In this document: positions 48,076 to 60,782 of the stretch, piece by piece
Position numbering within the stretch: position 1 is the first letter of the stretch
Layout of the letters: each line of letters opens with the position of its first letter
Assembly (NCBI RefSeq): GCF_030272615.1
Contig: NC_081414.1
Location: forward strand, 769,308,153 to 769,372,152
Origin: Cryptomeria japonica
Taxonomy: Eukaryota > Streptophyta > Pinopsida > Cupressales > Cupressaceae
Direction of reading: 5' to 3'
Length of the DNA: 64,000 nucleotides
Notes under the pieces: generated by a model
What the model saw: only the letters and a program-made list of their open reading frames with translations
What the model was told of the DNA's origin: nothing
Databases searched by the model: none
Translations under genes and position numbers: made by a program

Positions 48076-48084
48076 TTTTTTATA
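48076..48084 (-). promoter_or_regulatory. candidate TATA box of the oxidase gene
   Basis: TATAAAAAA on the minus strand, about 155 bases before the ATG. Between them lies the inverted repeat CCGTTTGAACGG (48015-48026) and further AACGG words, which could bind MYB factors. The regulatory reading is inference. Confidence 0.4.
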
Positions 48085-49789
48085 TTTTCTTCCAAAGACC
48101 GGACTCATTCTAAGATAATCATTTAAATTTGAATACAGGTTTTCAAGATATTAGCTGTAACAATGAATATAGAAACTAATACTGGACTGCAACTCAGAGC
48201 TGTCAATTCACATTAGGTCTTATCCAGATAATTAAAAAGAGAATTGAATATTGTAGCCCATGATGTTTCCATGTTCCATACTTTCTCCATTTCAAAGTGA
48301 CTATATATTTAAGAAGGAGAATTAAGTATCTTTCTGCTCTACTTTCCACACTGCCCATAAAATGTCTACATGGGAAACTGTAGATAAGTATTGAATGTTA
48401 AAATACTATATTCAAATCAAAAGTTTGAACGTTGACAGTTTCAGTGGTGTTGATAGCCTTCAAACTTGATAATTTTTTCCTCTGTTTTGAAAGTTTCTTG
48501 GTCGAAATGTATAAAATAAATAAATAAGAAACTCATTCCTGGGTGCTAAAGCTGATTGCTTCCCAGAAATCCAGTCCAGCTGACCCTACAGAGAACAAAT
48601 AAAATAGTTTATTATACCATTATTGATCAAGTCCTACCGACCCTATAGAATACATAGAAAAATAGTTCATTACACCTACATCCATTAGAAAAAAACGCAT
48701 TGCACATGTTCGAAATGGGATTCATTAGCTGTAGGTGCATTTGCAAGGTCAACAGTGTTGGTTTTTTAATGAGAAGACCAAGCTCTCTGAATTATTATAG
48801 ATGAAAGGTATTGAACATGTTCAAAATGAGATTTCTTATAATACCAACAAATAATATCATCTGTACGCGTGATAGTCTCTCATTTTTTAATAGGAAGATA
48901 AGCACTCTATTGTTATAAGAATTTGTCGTGATGAGAAATATGAATACCAATTTTTTTAAAGAATTGATAGTTTACTTTATCAAAGTTGATCTTAAATTAA
49001 TCTTTTTAAAATAGTGTAGATTTTTGCATTTAGAGAGATTTAATCTTTGGTGGGTTATTTGTGACTCATTCAATTTTATCACTTAATTAAAGGCCACTTT
49101 AGAACATTTTACATTAAACAAAATATTTTTTCACCTTTACAACATCATGCATATTATTAAGGGATATAAAATTTAATATATTTAAATAAAGAATAGCAAC
49201 AAATAGTATCAAATTATATATCATGTAGTGTCATTCAATCAATGAGTATTAGTGCTTACCATTCAATCACTAAAATGTTGAGGGTTGAATGTGGGTTAAT
49301 GATGAGGAGAGCAATTGTCATAGAAACTGAGTAAGGTTGCAGACCTATTCTTTGTGGTCTTTTAGCCCATTATTTTGTCTGCACCTTGGTTGGAAAAGAC
49401 TAGTGTGAGCACGTGGAGGGTGGGGAACATCTCCCCCTCGATTTTTCTATTTTTTTAGATTTTTTTGTTGGGGCCATGGTTGTGTGGCAATTGTTGGGGG
49501 TTTGGATGACCCCCCTCCTCTATTCTAAAAAGATGTCATAAGAGTTGATGAACCCTCTTCTTTTGGGCAAAATAATGAAAATCACTTGTTAATATGTGTC
49601 GCTGATGAAGTTAGATCAAAGCAAATATTGAAAATTAACCAAAATCTAAGGGGTGCTTAGAGGAAAGTGTGGATCAACCATTTTTTGTCATAAATCCAAA
49701 ATATATTGTTGATGATATGCACTATATATTTGAACATTCTCTAATTTTCAAATTTATGGGCAATATGATTTCCCTACACTTCTTAAGCA
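48085..49789. other. intergenic region upstream of the oxidase gene
   Basis: AT-rich, without a supported gene. A further TATA-like word (minus AAATATATAG) is near 48305. Confidence 0.4.
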
Positions 49790-50300
49790 CTTGGTCCTAA
49801 AGGGCTTGGCAATGTAAAGGAGATGTGAAAAATATCCTAGTTACAAATTGTCATTTCTTTGTTGTCTTCAAAAGAATGGTAGATTCTAATATGATCCATG
49901 GTTCATATTTCCCTAATCAAGTGGGTCTATCAATTAAACCTTATCATTTGGGTTTTTATTTGGTGGAGGAGCTCCTTTTTAAAACTTCAGTCTATGGTTG
50001 CTTCCTTTGGCTTTCCATAGAGTTTGAAAATTAAAATATCTTATAATGTATGAAAGCTATTCTTGGGAAACCCTGGACCTTCTCACCACATGATAGAAAT
50101 AAAGGTAACACATTTCTATTGAAATTGATTTCAATAACCCATTGTCTAATTGTTTCAAAATTATATTGGGTAACATGCAATAGATCAAAAAATAGACTAT
50201 GAAGCTCTTCCTTTTAAATGTCATTATTGTCATAATTTTGAGAATTTATATTGAAAATATCCTAAGAAGATTCTATTATCAAATATAGAATGAACCCTTG
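49790..50300 (+). pseudogene. LINE-type ORF1 / DUF4283-like relic
   Basis: A plus-strand relic. The part near 49830-50035 reads FVVFKRMVDSNMIHGSYF and then FYLVEELLF...LWLSIEFEN, resembling the DUF4283 region of plant L1-type ORF1 proteins. At 50180-50275 IDYEALPFKCHYC is followed by a spoiled knuckle (expected GH is EN, expected RKC is stop-K-Y). Stops and losses fit C-to-T and G-to-A decay. No RT half is visible nearby. Confidence 0.55.
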
Positions 50301-51927
50301 AGAGAGTTTATGCAAACTCTTTCTTCATTTATTACCATGGAAATACTCCAAGGCCTATGGGTTACTCGTATATTGGAGTGAATCTCTAGATAGGGCTAAT
50401 TTCTTTGATGTGTCACCTATACTAATATATCCTACTATTGTTTCATAGGGGAAAGGTAAAAATGTCATAGAAAGAAGTCTAAATCCTAATGGGATGTGAA
50501 GCATTAGATGTTTTAAGGCTTGCACTTATTTTAAATGTACACATAATATGTTCAATAAGTTGAACTACAACATACACAACTTAGAATTTGGTATGTTATT
50601 GCATACATGTTTCATAACAAGGTTTAATATCTAGAAAAATAATTAGAAAGAGTTTTAAATGTCTCTAAAAGGTTTGAATGACAACTTATCACAGCTAAAT
50701 CCTTGCACTATTGGGAAAACACAAGTTATGACTTGCAATACACATGTATTTTTGTATAAAGGTAATAAAAAATAATTAGAAATATAGGATAAAACAATAT
50801 TATCACAAGATCACATCAATCATTTATGAAATTTCACACAATATACAACTCTCAAAAAAGGTAAAATAACTTATTTTATTGATTTAAATGTACAAAAAAA
50901 TATAAGTACAAGTTTTCTACCAAGTATTCTCTCAAAAAAATTGAGATCTAAAAGCTTGATAGCTCCTACTAATTTTACAATAAATTTCTCTTGATATAAA
51001 ATGTTTTCCTTGCCTCTACTAGGCATACATTTTGCTTATCTTACCAATAGGGAGAATACAACATACATGTCTTGCCATAATTGAAGGTGTTTACTTTGAT
51101 ACATAGTTTCTCAACCTCCTTGGGTTCTAAGTAGGTCGAATTCCTTGTTTGATTGCTAGAAATGCTCTAGTTGTGTGTTGGATAAAGTTGAATCCTTGAC
51201 TTTTCAACTCCATATCCTTTGAATCCTCCAAAAAAGGCTCCATTATGCTTGCGCTTGGTCAAGCTATTGCAACATGTATCCTTGGGCTATTAAATGCTCC
51301 TAAAATGCTTTGTATTACCTTGATACTGCCACTTATCATGTGTATAGGACACAAATTGTGAAGTTGGATTGAAATAGGTCTTCTTGAGGGTGTACGATAA
51401 GTCTAATTCCTTCAGTGCATCTCAAAGGTCCTATATGACATTAAACCAATCACCTTATTTTTTTCCTTCCATGGTAGATATTTACCTAGGCCTGGCCTGA
51501 CTATCCTTTGTAGGCCTATAGGCTAGTTATTTGGGAATTAGGTTCATGTTGTCTTGATGACAAGTGTCATTGTCTTGTATTTCATTTGTTTATTTCTCCA
51601 TTTAAGAACTATCATTAGGTGAACCATTCACTTTATTTGATTATCAGAGTGATCCTATTAAACTTAAAACTTCTCTTTTCTTAATTCTCACTATTCTGTT
51701 ATAAGTGTCACTTGGTAGTGATTATGATTGTCCTATCCTGAAAAAAATTGACATTGTTGTCCTTTTGCTACTATTGTACTTGGCTAATATTGCCTAATCT
51801 TGCATTATCTTTAATGATAGTGTCCATATATAGGTTATCTCTTAGAGGATTGTCCTTAAAATGTCATGACTATGACTATAATAAGATCACCTTTGATTAA
51901 TGTTGTTTCTTTCCTCACTATCACCTC
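50301..51927. other. intergenic, no gene seen
   Basis: AT-rich old repeat sequence. No continuous reading path or family motif recognised. It ends at the target site ACCTC of the solo LTR. Confidence 0.4.
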
Positions 51928-53186
51928 TGTTGGATATTGTTGGTCATTGTTGATTCTAGGATATGTTGTTGTCATTGATTTCAACACATTCATGTGTATT
52001 GCTCCAGTGATTGCAGATTGGGAAGATCTTATGATTCAGTTTGTTGTTTTGTTTTGCGGATCACTGTTTTGCAGAGCTCAATGTTTTCTCTGGTATATTT
52101 CGGTGTGATCATGTCTATGCTGAGATTTTGGGATATAGTTTGAGATGGTCTTGTGTATCTTTATTTCAGATAGATCGTGATTTGGTGCTCCATGAGTTAT
52201 CTTTCTTCGTGATAGTTGTTGATTGGTTGTGTTTTTGAGCTTTTTGATGTTTATCGATGAAGATTTGATAAGTGGTGTTGGTGCAACTATTCCTGATGAA
52301 TCTAACATGCTTGCTAGTGTTTCCTAGTTGTTTCCTATTTTTTTCTATGATCTTCATTGATCGTTGTGCGATTTTTTGGTGGTTTCTATGAACTGGTGAT
52401 GATTTTCATGTTATGCGTTTTCCTGGTGGTGTAGCGTGTTCCGGTTGATCTTGGCATGATTTTCGATGGATTTATCCAATTGGGAATTTGATTTAGGTCC
52501 ATGTTATGCTATTTAAATCATCATATTGGTTCGTTGGTTGATCTTTGTATCGTGTGTTGTAATTTTGTAATTGAGGGTTGAGGGTTTATCCAACCTTGTT
52601 ATCAAGGTTGATGATTTATATATATAGATGATATTGTCATGTAATTTATGTGTTGATTTTATGTCTACATTATTAGAGAGATATTTATGTGTGAATAAGT
52701 GATTTATCCTTCGGCGTTGAGATTGAGGAGAGATGGGTGTTATAGGGCAGACATCTGTGCTTAATTGGAATTGTAATTAGTTATTTGAAGATGCTATTCC
52801 CTCAGTTCATTTATTCTAGATTGTAGTTTGAATCTTATTGTAAGTCAGTGAGACTTCCCTGAGGGTTGTAGCCTTCTGGACCATCATCTTTTGAGCAATG
52901 AGCTCTAGGAAGTGTGCCTGAATCCATGTGCATTCCCCATTGTAATATTTTCACATACTACCACAGAGTATCATCTTACTATGGGTAGCTTCCCACCATG
53001 GTTTTTCCCTTAACCTAGTTTTCGACATCATAATATTGGTGTTGTATGTTGTACTTTCAATTTGCTTATCCTTGTTATAACTACAGTTTATCAGATTTGT
53101 GTTTTGTGATTAAGTTTTATATTCCGGTGAAGACTGATTTACCTCCCCCCCCCTCTCTCAGTCTTCCTCCTTGGCTGTTTCTAACA
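51928..53186 (+). repeat. solo LTR of a copia element
   Basis: 1,259 bp from TGTTGGATATTGTTGG to GTTTCTAACA, flanked by the exact TSD ACCTC (51923-51927 and 53187-53191). It shares with the copia-1/2 LTRs a TATATATAGATG word (near 52617-52628), the CCCACCATGG..TTTTTCCC phrase (near 52995-53010, reversed in copia-1/2) and a C-run near the 3' end (53146-53155). The internal region was lost, presumably by recombination between two LTRs. Confidence 0.88.
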
Positions 53187-53360
53187 ACCTCATGATATTC
53201 TTCTCATCCATTTAATTTCTAGTGAATCTGCTTTCTGCTATATCACACTTATGTTATTATAGTACAATCCATTATCCTCACTTAGTTTTGTATTACTTAT
53301 ATTATAGTTTATGCACTCATTTTTAATATATATTGGGATCTCAAGTGAGTCTCATTGTTA

Positions 53361-53870
53361 TTATTCTTCAAAAATATTTTGAATGACCCACACATTGCTT
53401 ATTATTCCACTGCTTAACTCAAATCCCCTTATACAACTCTCAATTGTGTGTATATATCCTATATTACTAGTAACATTTGGCATATAAAAATGATTGTTTC
53501 CAATAGACATTTTTATAGTTGCTTTAAGAATATTGACCAATTCTCTTACCTCTAAATTTATTTCCATTGACTTTGTTATAGATCCTTTTTCATCCTTATC
53601 ATGGTGAAATAATTTTGAATTAGTACTCTATGTGCCTTATATCTTTTATTTATATAAGTCAATCTCTTTGAAATCATGACAAGAAACCTCATAAACAAAT
53701 TCAAATGCAATTTTATTAAAGTCATCAACATATTGTATTTCAAGTTTTAATGATTTATCCTCACCCTCTTCTCCAAGACTTGGGTTCTTACATTATTCTA
53801 CAAAATCCAACTTCTTATTGAAGAAACAAACATCTTCATTGGAGGAGTCTATATGCTTTAATTTTTCTAC
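53361..53870 (-). pseudogene. unrecognised coding-like relic
   Basis: One minus-strand frame can be read from ~53870 to the TAA at 53361 with about four stops. The last 68 codons (from 53567) are open. Composition is coding-like: charged, with few low-complexity runs (for example FNKIAFEFVYEVSCHDFKEI, later GYIHTIESCIRGFELSSGI). I do not recognise the family. Confidence 0.4.
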
Positions 53871-54055
53871 CCATAATTATCAAATTTAGGTTTCTATTTT
53901 GCTAACATTTCCTAAGATGTTGAATTTTTAAGACAACCTTCTATGCCTGATGAATTTGTGAATCAATGAAATTGTTCAACTCCATTTTCTTGCCTACCCT
54001 ATATTAGAAATTTTTGTAGTTAAAATTCATCATCTAGAAGTTGTCAAATAGGTTG

Positions 54056-56240
54056 TGTAGACGCATAAAAAAATTCATTAAAATGTGTCCTCTTATCAAA
54101 CCTCAATTTTATAATTATCATCAAGGTGGATCTATTATAATATTATTTTCTCATTTTCCATTATATTATTCATTATATTAATATTTATATCCATATTCCA
54201 TTATTTTCATTATCCATTATTCACTATATTAAATGTATTCATCCTTCATTATTTTATTAATATGTCCATATCATTAATTTGTTAAATCTATTAAATGAAT
54301 ACATATTTCATTATTTATCCATCCCATGCATTTAAAATAAAGAACATTCGTTCTTTACCACTTACCATTTTCCAATACCACTCCTCTTCTCTCCTTACCA
54401 TCAATTTTTCCTACACCACTAATCTCCTATTATCCCATATTCATCCCTCAACATGGATTCACCCGAAGGATATCTATAAAAAACCCATCTCCTTCTCTCA
54501 TTTGAGGCTATCTAGCAATCTAATGTTTAATCCATCTTTTGCATTTGCATTCTTGTTATCTCGCTTTCTCTTTCAATCAATCTTGCGTTCATCATCTTGA
54601 ATCTCCAATAATCATAGCTTATTGTGCATGCTTCTGAGAGCCATTTTAGTTACACAAGACCTTGATTTAAGGAGTGCAATGGAGTAGGATTTCATAGCAT
54701 GCATGTGTGTTTCACTTTTAAATATTTGTTTTGTATGTGTGTTCTTTGCAGGTACTTCACTGTCGGGTGATTGATCTATCTGAATCTTCTCTCATAATAT
54801 TTCAGATCATATTTTATCCACTTTCATTTGAAAATGTCATGAAAAAATCATAAAAATCATAAAATATCCTGAAAAAATTCTAAAAATCATAAAATAACTT
54901 GAAAAAATCCTAAAAATCCTAAAATGTCCTAATAAAATCTCAAAAATCATGAAAAAATCTTAAAAATCATAAAAAGTCCTAAAAAACCCCTAAAAATTAA
55001 AACATATATAAAACCCTAAAATTCATAAAAAATCCCAAAAATATGTAATAAACATTGCAAAAACACAAACACTTCGGACAGGCATGCAACTTTAGACTTC
55101 AATAAAATCATGACATGATGAGACTACGATTGAGCAGATATAATAACATTCAATTAACTCATCAGACCGAACACATTACCTGAGAACAACAATCACTATG
55201 GCATAAAACATAATGTCTATTTGATTGTTTTAGATTTTCTTTTTGGTGACATGTCTTTTAGCTTTTCTAGGATGTCTCGGACTAAATATTTTATCTCCAA
55301 TATGTCTTTGACTAGAAAGGCAAGGATGGGGCATGTTCACTTATTTGATGCTTGTGGATTGTTCCTTAGTAATATGATGACTCGTCTTAGGACATGATCA
55401 TTTAAGATCATCAAGAGCATAATAGTCTGATGCAAACTGAGGCAATCCTTCTTGTTTGATGTGTTTTCTTTCATGCAATTGGTAGGATGATTCATTTAGG
55501 TTTAATCTACATCCAGATGAATTTTTCCATTTGCCCTAATAAGCTCTATGATGATTTAAGCACTTCAAAAGAACAATAATTCTCATCACCTTCATATCCT
55601 CTTTCTCATCACTCTTTCTTCTTTCTCATCAATTTTCTCTTTTCATCCCCCCTTTCATCTCCCTTTTTCATCATTTGTTTTATCATCTTCTTCATTATTT
55701 TCATTGCAACAAGACCAATCAATCAATCGCTTTATCCAACCGATACATGTCTCTTCATATTTATTAATCACTTTATCATATCAATCTACTTGCTTCTTGC
55801 AATCCCAATGCCCTTGGATCAATCAATCAATCAATCATTTGATCACTTTATCTTGCACTACCATAAATCCCTATCAGCTTAATCAACTTGTCAACCTGGC
55901 TATAATGTTCATTTCTATCAATTGTTCAGTTACGCCTCATCAACTGTGCATTTCCATCAAATGTACATCTCAACTCAATCACTTGCACAATATCAATTAT
56001 CCAATCTCCTTTTCATAATCTATCAAGAGATCAATCTCCATCAATCTGTTCGATCAATCTCTCAAGGGGGCATAACCAATCAATCACCATCACTACCAAG
56101 ATATCTCTAGGGCATGTATAAATTGATCATTTTTTTTGAAACAACGTGATAGGTTGCATTATCTCAAAGAGGGGCAAAATGTAGACACATAAAAATTTCC
56201 ATTAAATATCCTCTTATATTCTACAATTTCCTCATAGTCT
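54056..56240 (+). mobile_element. element B: short, truncated relative of element A
   Basis: A 5' LTR starts at 54056 (TGTAGACGCATAAAAAAATT) and ends near 54765 (end not fixed). A second LTR starts at 56180 (TGTAGACACATAAAAATT) behind the polypurine tract AAAGAGGGGCAAAA, and is lost after ~60 bp at 56240, where another relic begins. The internal 1.4 kb has AAAATCATAAAATATCCT-type repeats (54840-55050) and an AATCAATCAATC-rich part, but no protein domain. It is either an internally deleted or a small non-autonomous member of the family of element A. Confidence 0.6.
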
Positions 56241-57931
56241 AGAAAATATTTATTTTGGTTTGAGTCCAATAACTCTCTTTATATTCTTGCAAAATTGATT
56301 TGGGAATAGATTTGTTAGATGGATTAGCAGATTTTTGGTAGAAATTGTAGGACCTCCTATTTTGGATGCTCTGGCCCTCCTCTGTTGTCCTCTGTGTGTG
56401 CAATACCATAATTTGTGATGACATTTCTACTGTTGAAATGTTATTGTCAGCGGCAATTTTCTCCATCTCTTTTTTTACCTCATCCTAGGAGTCCATGTTT
56501 CTAAGCATTTCTAGCAATGGTTTACTTTCATGTTGACATAACGCTGAAGAGTTCCCATTTTTCTTAAGCCTTGCTTGAACTACATTGATTGGATCATACT
56601 GTCAGAGACCCTCATCACCAAAGCTAAAAACTGTCAAAACATCATGTGCCACACTAAATGCTTTTCTCTCAAGTGTGAACCCTCCACATGAGAAAGGAAA
56701 AGAATTATGCTCTTCTTTTGCTAACCATGGAAGTGCCTATCTGTACTCTCCAACTGCCATACATATTCCAATGCAAATATCCTCTCTGTCACATGTATCG
56801 GGAGTCTGTATGGTTTTACTGCTGATCCGTAAAACCTTAACATAGTGAATTATTCCATGAAGAACTAGTCAGCCAATTGTATTCGACTTTTAAGTTGAAT
56901 GCAATATCTACAAGACACAGGCAATATAGGCATTGGAGTGCTTGCAATTTCATTATAAATTGGTGCCAAAAAGAAGTCTACAAAATGGTTGTAGTTCTTT
57001 CTGTTATCATGCATCCTTATATTGGACACTTTGTTTTGTTCCGAGTCTTCTCATCAATCTTATAGTTCACAATTTGAAGATTGTTGTTCTCAAATATTGC
57101 ATAATACTTGGATAGAAGGAGACAACACAAGTAGGATGAGAACCTAAATGCCTTACATTAACCTTTTTTGATAATTAGTAATTGTTTTTGTATGGATTGA
57201 ACAATGTGCTCAATAAAATTATATCTTACTAGCTAACCTACACAATGAATCTTAAAAATCATTTCAAGAAGGCTTGCACCCACTACCCTATCATTTTCCA
57301 ATCCCAGGCAAAATGATAGCAAGGAAATAGTATCCCCAACCCATGAAACAAAAAAGTTAGAATAATAAGGAGGCTTATGATTCTGATCCAACTGAGTACC
57401 ACACTTTATTAGAGCTTTGATAAATGAATCTTTGCGACTTTTATCGAGACTCTCATAATTCTCTACCAGCTTTCCTAGGTCAATTTGGATGTTTGAGTTT
57501 TGTGCTTCAAACCCTAGGTTCAACAAACGAGGAAATTCTCCCACGTTTATGGATAGAATTTCCTCTTTTGTATTTTTATTGACAATTGATTTTTTATATT
57601 CATCATAATTTTTGGCGTAGAGCATGACAAAATCAAGGAAAGGGAATACTTCAGGTAACACCATGCTTCCCAATCCAACATCCCACGATGCAATTTTATT
57701 TGTTTTTAGTTTTAACATTGCATTGAAAATAGTAAATTTTGCCCTGGATGGATCTGCCGCCTTATTAGACAATTCATATCTAATATCTATGATACTCTTT
57801 TCACCATGGATAGTAGGGTCATTAAATATCATGGTATTCATTAGTGAAACCTGCTGTTTCAACCAGTTCAGTTAGGTACATGTTTTTTTCACTTGGCTTC
57901 CTGTTGAACTGCTGCTTCCCATTTTCCCCAT
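56239..57931 (-). pseudogene. unrecognised ~530-codon gene relic
   Basis: The frame starts at ATG 57931 (context ATGGGGAAAATGGG). One TAA at 57872-57874 interrupts it after 19 codons. A 209-codon block then runs to TAG 57233 (contains SWDVGLGSMVLPEVFPFLDF and SWVGDTISLLSFCLGLENDR). The same frame continues to ~57020 (AFRFSSYLCCLLLSKYYAIF), and after about three frame changes reaches a Lys/Glu-rich C terminus ending at 56239. Most stops replace plausible Gln or Arg codons (TAG, TAA, TGA). No membrane segment, zinc motif or catalytic motif is recognised, and there is no intron evidence. It lies against element B and may be a dispersed repeat gene or the passenger of an unknown element. Confidence 0.55.
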
Positions 57932-58340
57932 TGCTGTATTGTTAATAATTCAAAATAATGCTAGATACAAACCTTAAAATGCTAACCCTCAAATTGGACC
58001 ATGAGATTAAAAAAATTAAAAAAGGCGGGATGTGTTCTAGATTTTACCTGAAATTTCTATTTCACTAGATTGGGGCAGACAGTCTCTGTTGCAACTTGCA
58101 TTCCTCAATCTAGTAGTTGTTTAAGAATCTCCCTTGATTTACTGGTTTGTCCATGAAATGAAATACGATTATGATTTATGACTCACTTATTTTGAAAACT
58201 CTGAAAAGTACAAAAGTAATACTTAGGGAAAAATATCTAGAATCATGTTGTAATTTTATTAACTATTATTAATATCTATTCGCCACCAAAGGACAAAATA
58301 TTCATTACTTAAGTCTAAATTCTAAGGACATTAAATGTAA
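57932..58340. other. intergenic, no gene seen
   Basis: Upstream side of the relic ending at 57931. AT-rich, no motif recognised. Confidence 0.4.
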
Positions 58341-58995
58341 AACGTTCAATTCCAGGCGAAGTTCTCACAAATGTGTTCACTTCCCACATTCGGGCTGAAA
58401 TCCACCCTAAGCCGTTGATCTTTTCTCATCCAATGGATGATGGTACCTATTGTCAGATGTTGTGGGTCCCATGACTTCTGCCATTTTTCAGGCACATCAC
58501 CGTACTCGTGTCACTTTTTAGGACTATTTTTTAAGTCTATTTAATTATTTTAAACTTCCACCCGAAAAAGAGCTTTATAGACTTAATTATATTTAATTAA
58601 ATTTAAAACGTTCAATTCCGGGTGAAGTTCTCACAAATGTGTCCACTTCCCACATTCGGGCTGAAATCCACCCTAAGCTGTTGATCTTTTCTCATCCAAC
58701 AGACAGTAGTACCTGTTGTCAGATGTCGTGGGTCCCATGACTCCTGCCATTTTTCGGGCACGTCACCATACTTGTGTCACTTTTTGGGACTGTTTTTAAA
58801 CTCTGTTTAATCATTTTAAACTTCTGCCTAGAAAAGATCTTTATAGACTTAATTATATTTAATTAAATTTAAAATGTTCAATTCCGGGCAAAGTTCTCAC
58901 AAATGTGTTTACTTCCCACATTCATGCCAAAATCCACCTTAAGGCGTTGATCTTTGCTCATCCAATGGACGATGGTACTTATTGTTAGATATTGT
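58341..58995. repeat. 266-bp tandem array, about 2.5 copies
   Basis: Units start at 58341, 58607 and 58873 with AA(C/T)GTTCAATTCC; spacing is exactly 266 bp twice. Each carries GTTCTCACAAATGTGT, CCCACATTC(G/A)(G/T)GC and GTTGATCTTT(T/G)CTCATCC. The third copy ends near 58995. The full copies look about 90% alike by eye. Confidence 0.9.
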
Positions 58996-59286
58996 CGGTC
59001 CCATAATAAGAGACATTTAAAGATGTGCAATAGTTTGAGATAACTATTAAATATAATGTTAATATTATTTGTAAAAATATGAAATTCAAAAATAGTATAG
59101 AACATGAAACTTAGTTTCTAGAATGAAACAAATAACTAAATAAAAATATAAATTTTGATATACAATTTGAAAGGTAAAAGTTTAATATAAAAAAAAAACA
59201 TTCAATATTAAATCTAAAATATTGATTTAAAGTTTAACAAAATTATTTAAAAATATGTTTACGATATATAATTTTAAAAAATAGTT
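58996..59286. other. AT-rich intergenic, no gene
   Basis: No reading frame or motif supported. Confidence 0.4.
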
Positions 59287-59440
59287 TAAAAATATATATA
59301 AAAGTTCAACATAAATTTAGTGTAATATAAATTTTAATTTAATTTAATTTAATAAATAAATAAAGACTAAAAATATATATAAAAGTTCAACATAAATTTA
59401 GTTTAATATAAATTTTAATTTAATATAATTTTATTGATAA
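59287..59440. repeat. 81-bp tandem duplication
   Basis: TAAAAATATATATAAAAGTT begins at 59287 and again at 59368, followed in both by CAACATAAATTTAGT. The two copies are nearly identical. Confidence 0.8.
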
Positions 59441-59499
59441 ATAATATGGTGAATCTTATTGATAAACCTGCACCTCCTAAGGACCTATGCAATGCACTA

Positions 59500-59980
59500 C
59501 CTTTGATCCTAGTGAGACTATTGAAAATTGAAATTTGAAACATTTGATGGCCCACTACAAGTCTATATATCACCTACAAAGATCAAAGACATACTCTCAT
59601 GAGGGGTTCTCATTGATGATTGATCCAACCTGTATGGTGAATGTAATAAGTTAAGAATATCTTTATACTTTACAATTTCATGAAGTAACATATTGATATG
59701 ATAAATTTTATTTAGTGGTTAAGATCTTAGATGGTTTCTCTTGTCAGTTGTCCTACTATAGGTTCTATTGCTCTTCCCGTTAAGGTTGGTACTAAGTGCT
59801 TAGATGTCATTTTTGCTATCATTCCTAAATCCTACTTCAGATCAATTATGTGTCAAGTTGGGACATCCTCACCCTTGGTTCTCTTCCATGAAAGTGATCC
59901 CATCTACCCTTCATAAAAGTCTCAAATTTCTTCATTATGACAAAATCTTAACTATAAATCATAGCATGTACCCAGTACCA
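59500..59980 (+). pseudogene. gag-protease scrap related to the gag-only element
   Basis: Plus-strand sequence whose translation follows the protease-like part of the 34138-37497 gag in order: a GVLIDD-like segment near 59600, PTIGSIALPVKV near 59752-59790, QLCVKLGHP near 59840 and WFSSMKVIPSTLHKSLKFLH near 59875-59940. Frames change several times and stops are frequent. It derives from a related gag, on the opposite strand. Confidence 0.7.
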
Positions 59981-60782
59981 ACCCACACATGCACTAGTTC
60001 AAAACTTCAACAACAAGTAAGTTGGAGTTTTAGTTTTAATTCACTTGCTTTTCGCGAGATAAAATTCTTTTTTTAATATATTTATTAAATTATAATCAAC
60101 CATAATCAATGTACAAATAATTAATGGAACGAACTGAATTTATATATATACATATTAAATATAGAGGAAGAAGCATTACATATAAAAGATCACAATATTA
60201 AATTTATTTCCATTGTTTAACAAAAAATTGAAATAATGTAGCTCATAGACAAATTTTTTTTGAAAAACTTTCATTAATAAAAATGAAATACAATTATAGA
60301 AAGCATTTCTATATCCATAAGACTCTAAGAGGCAAATTGAAACAAACTAGAATTTGAAAAATTATCATTAATATTTATGCTTTGGAAATTTACAATTTTT
60401 ATGTCTGAGACTTGAGTCCCTCAAAAACTTAAAAGCCAAAATGAGTGAGCCAATGAACCTATGAGGTTTCGAGGACATAGGAAAAAAAAACTACTAGGGG
60501 CCCAGGGGGGCGGGGCTAGGGCACATGTAGTGGATGGTTTACGAATTTTCCCTAAGAATCTGGCCCTCCTTCCATGTAGAATTCTTCAGACAACATAAGC
60601 TGAGAGAATTCTTCAAGCCACATGCAGTTTGGAAAGTCATCCAGGATCAACCATTTCCAGAGGAAGTCCCTGCCAATCCATGCCCATTTCCTATGACGCG
60701 TCAAGTGCTCCGCATTCAGGTTCAGGAGAAACGATTACCTGGCCACTGACACTATTTGATCAGGGAGGAGAAGCTTGGATAA
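59981..60782. other. intergenic, no supported gene
   Basis: AT-rich to ~60480, then a GC-richer part. The 71-codon + frame at 60534-60749 has a protein-like look (SFHVEFFRQHKLREFF) but no recognised family, and the minus frame of the neighbouring ORF also runs into it with stops. Left unassigned. Confidence 0.3.

Noticed and set aside
52078-52357. Overlapping ORFs on both strands inside the copia solo LTR
   Set aside because: They lie in LTR sequence bounded by a TSD; no domain.
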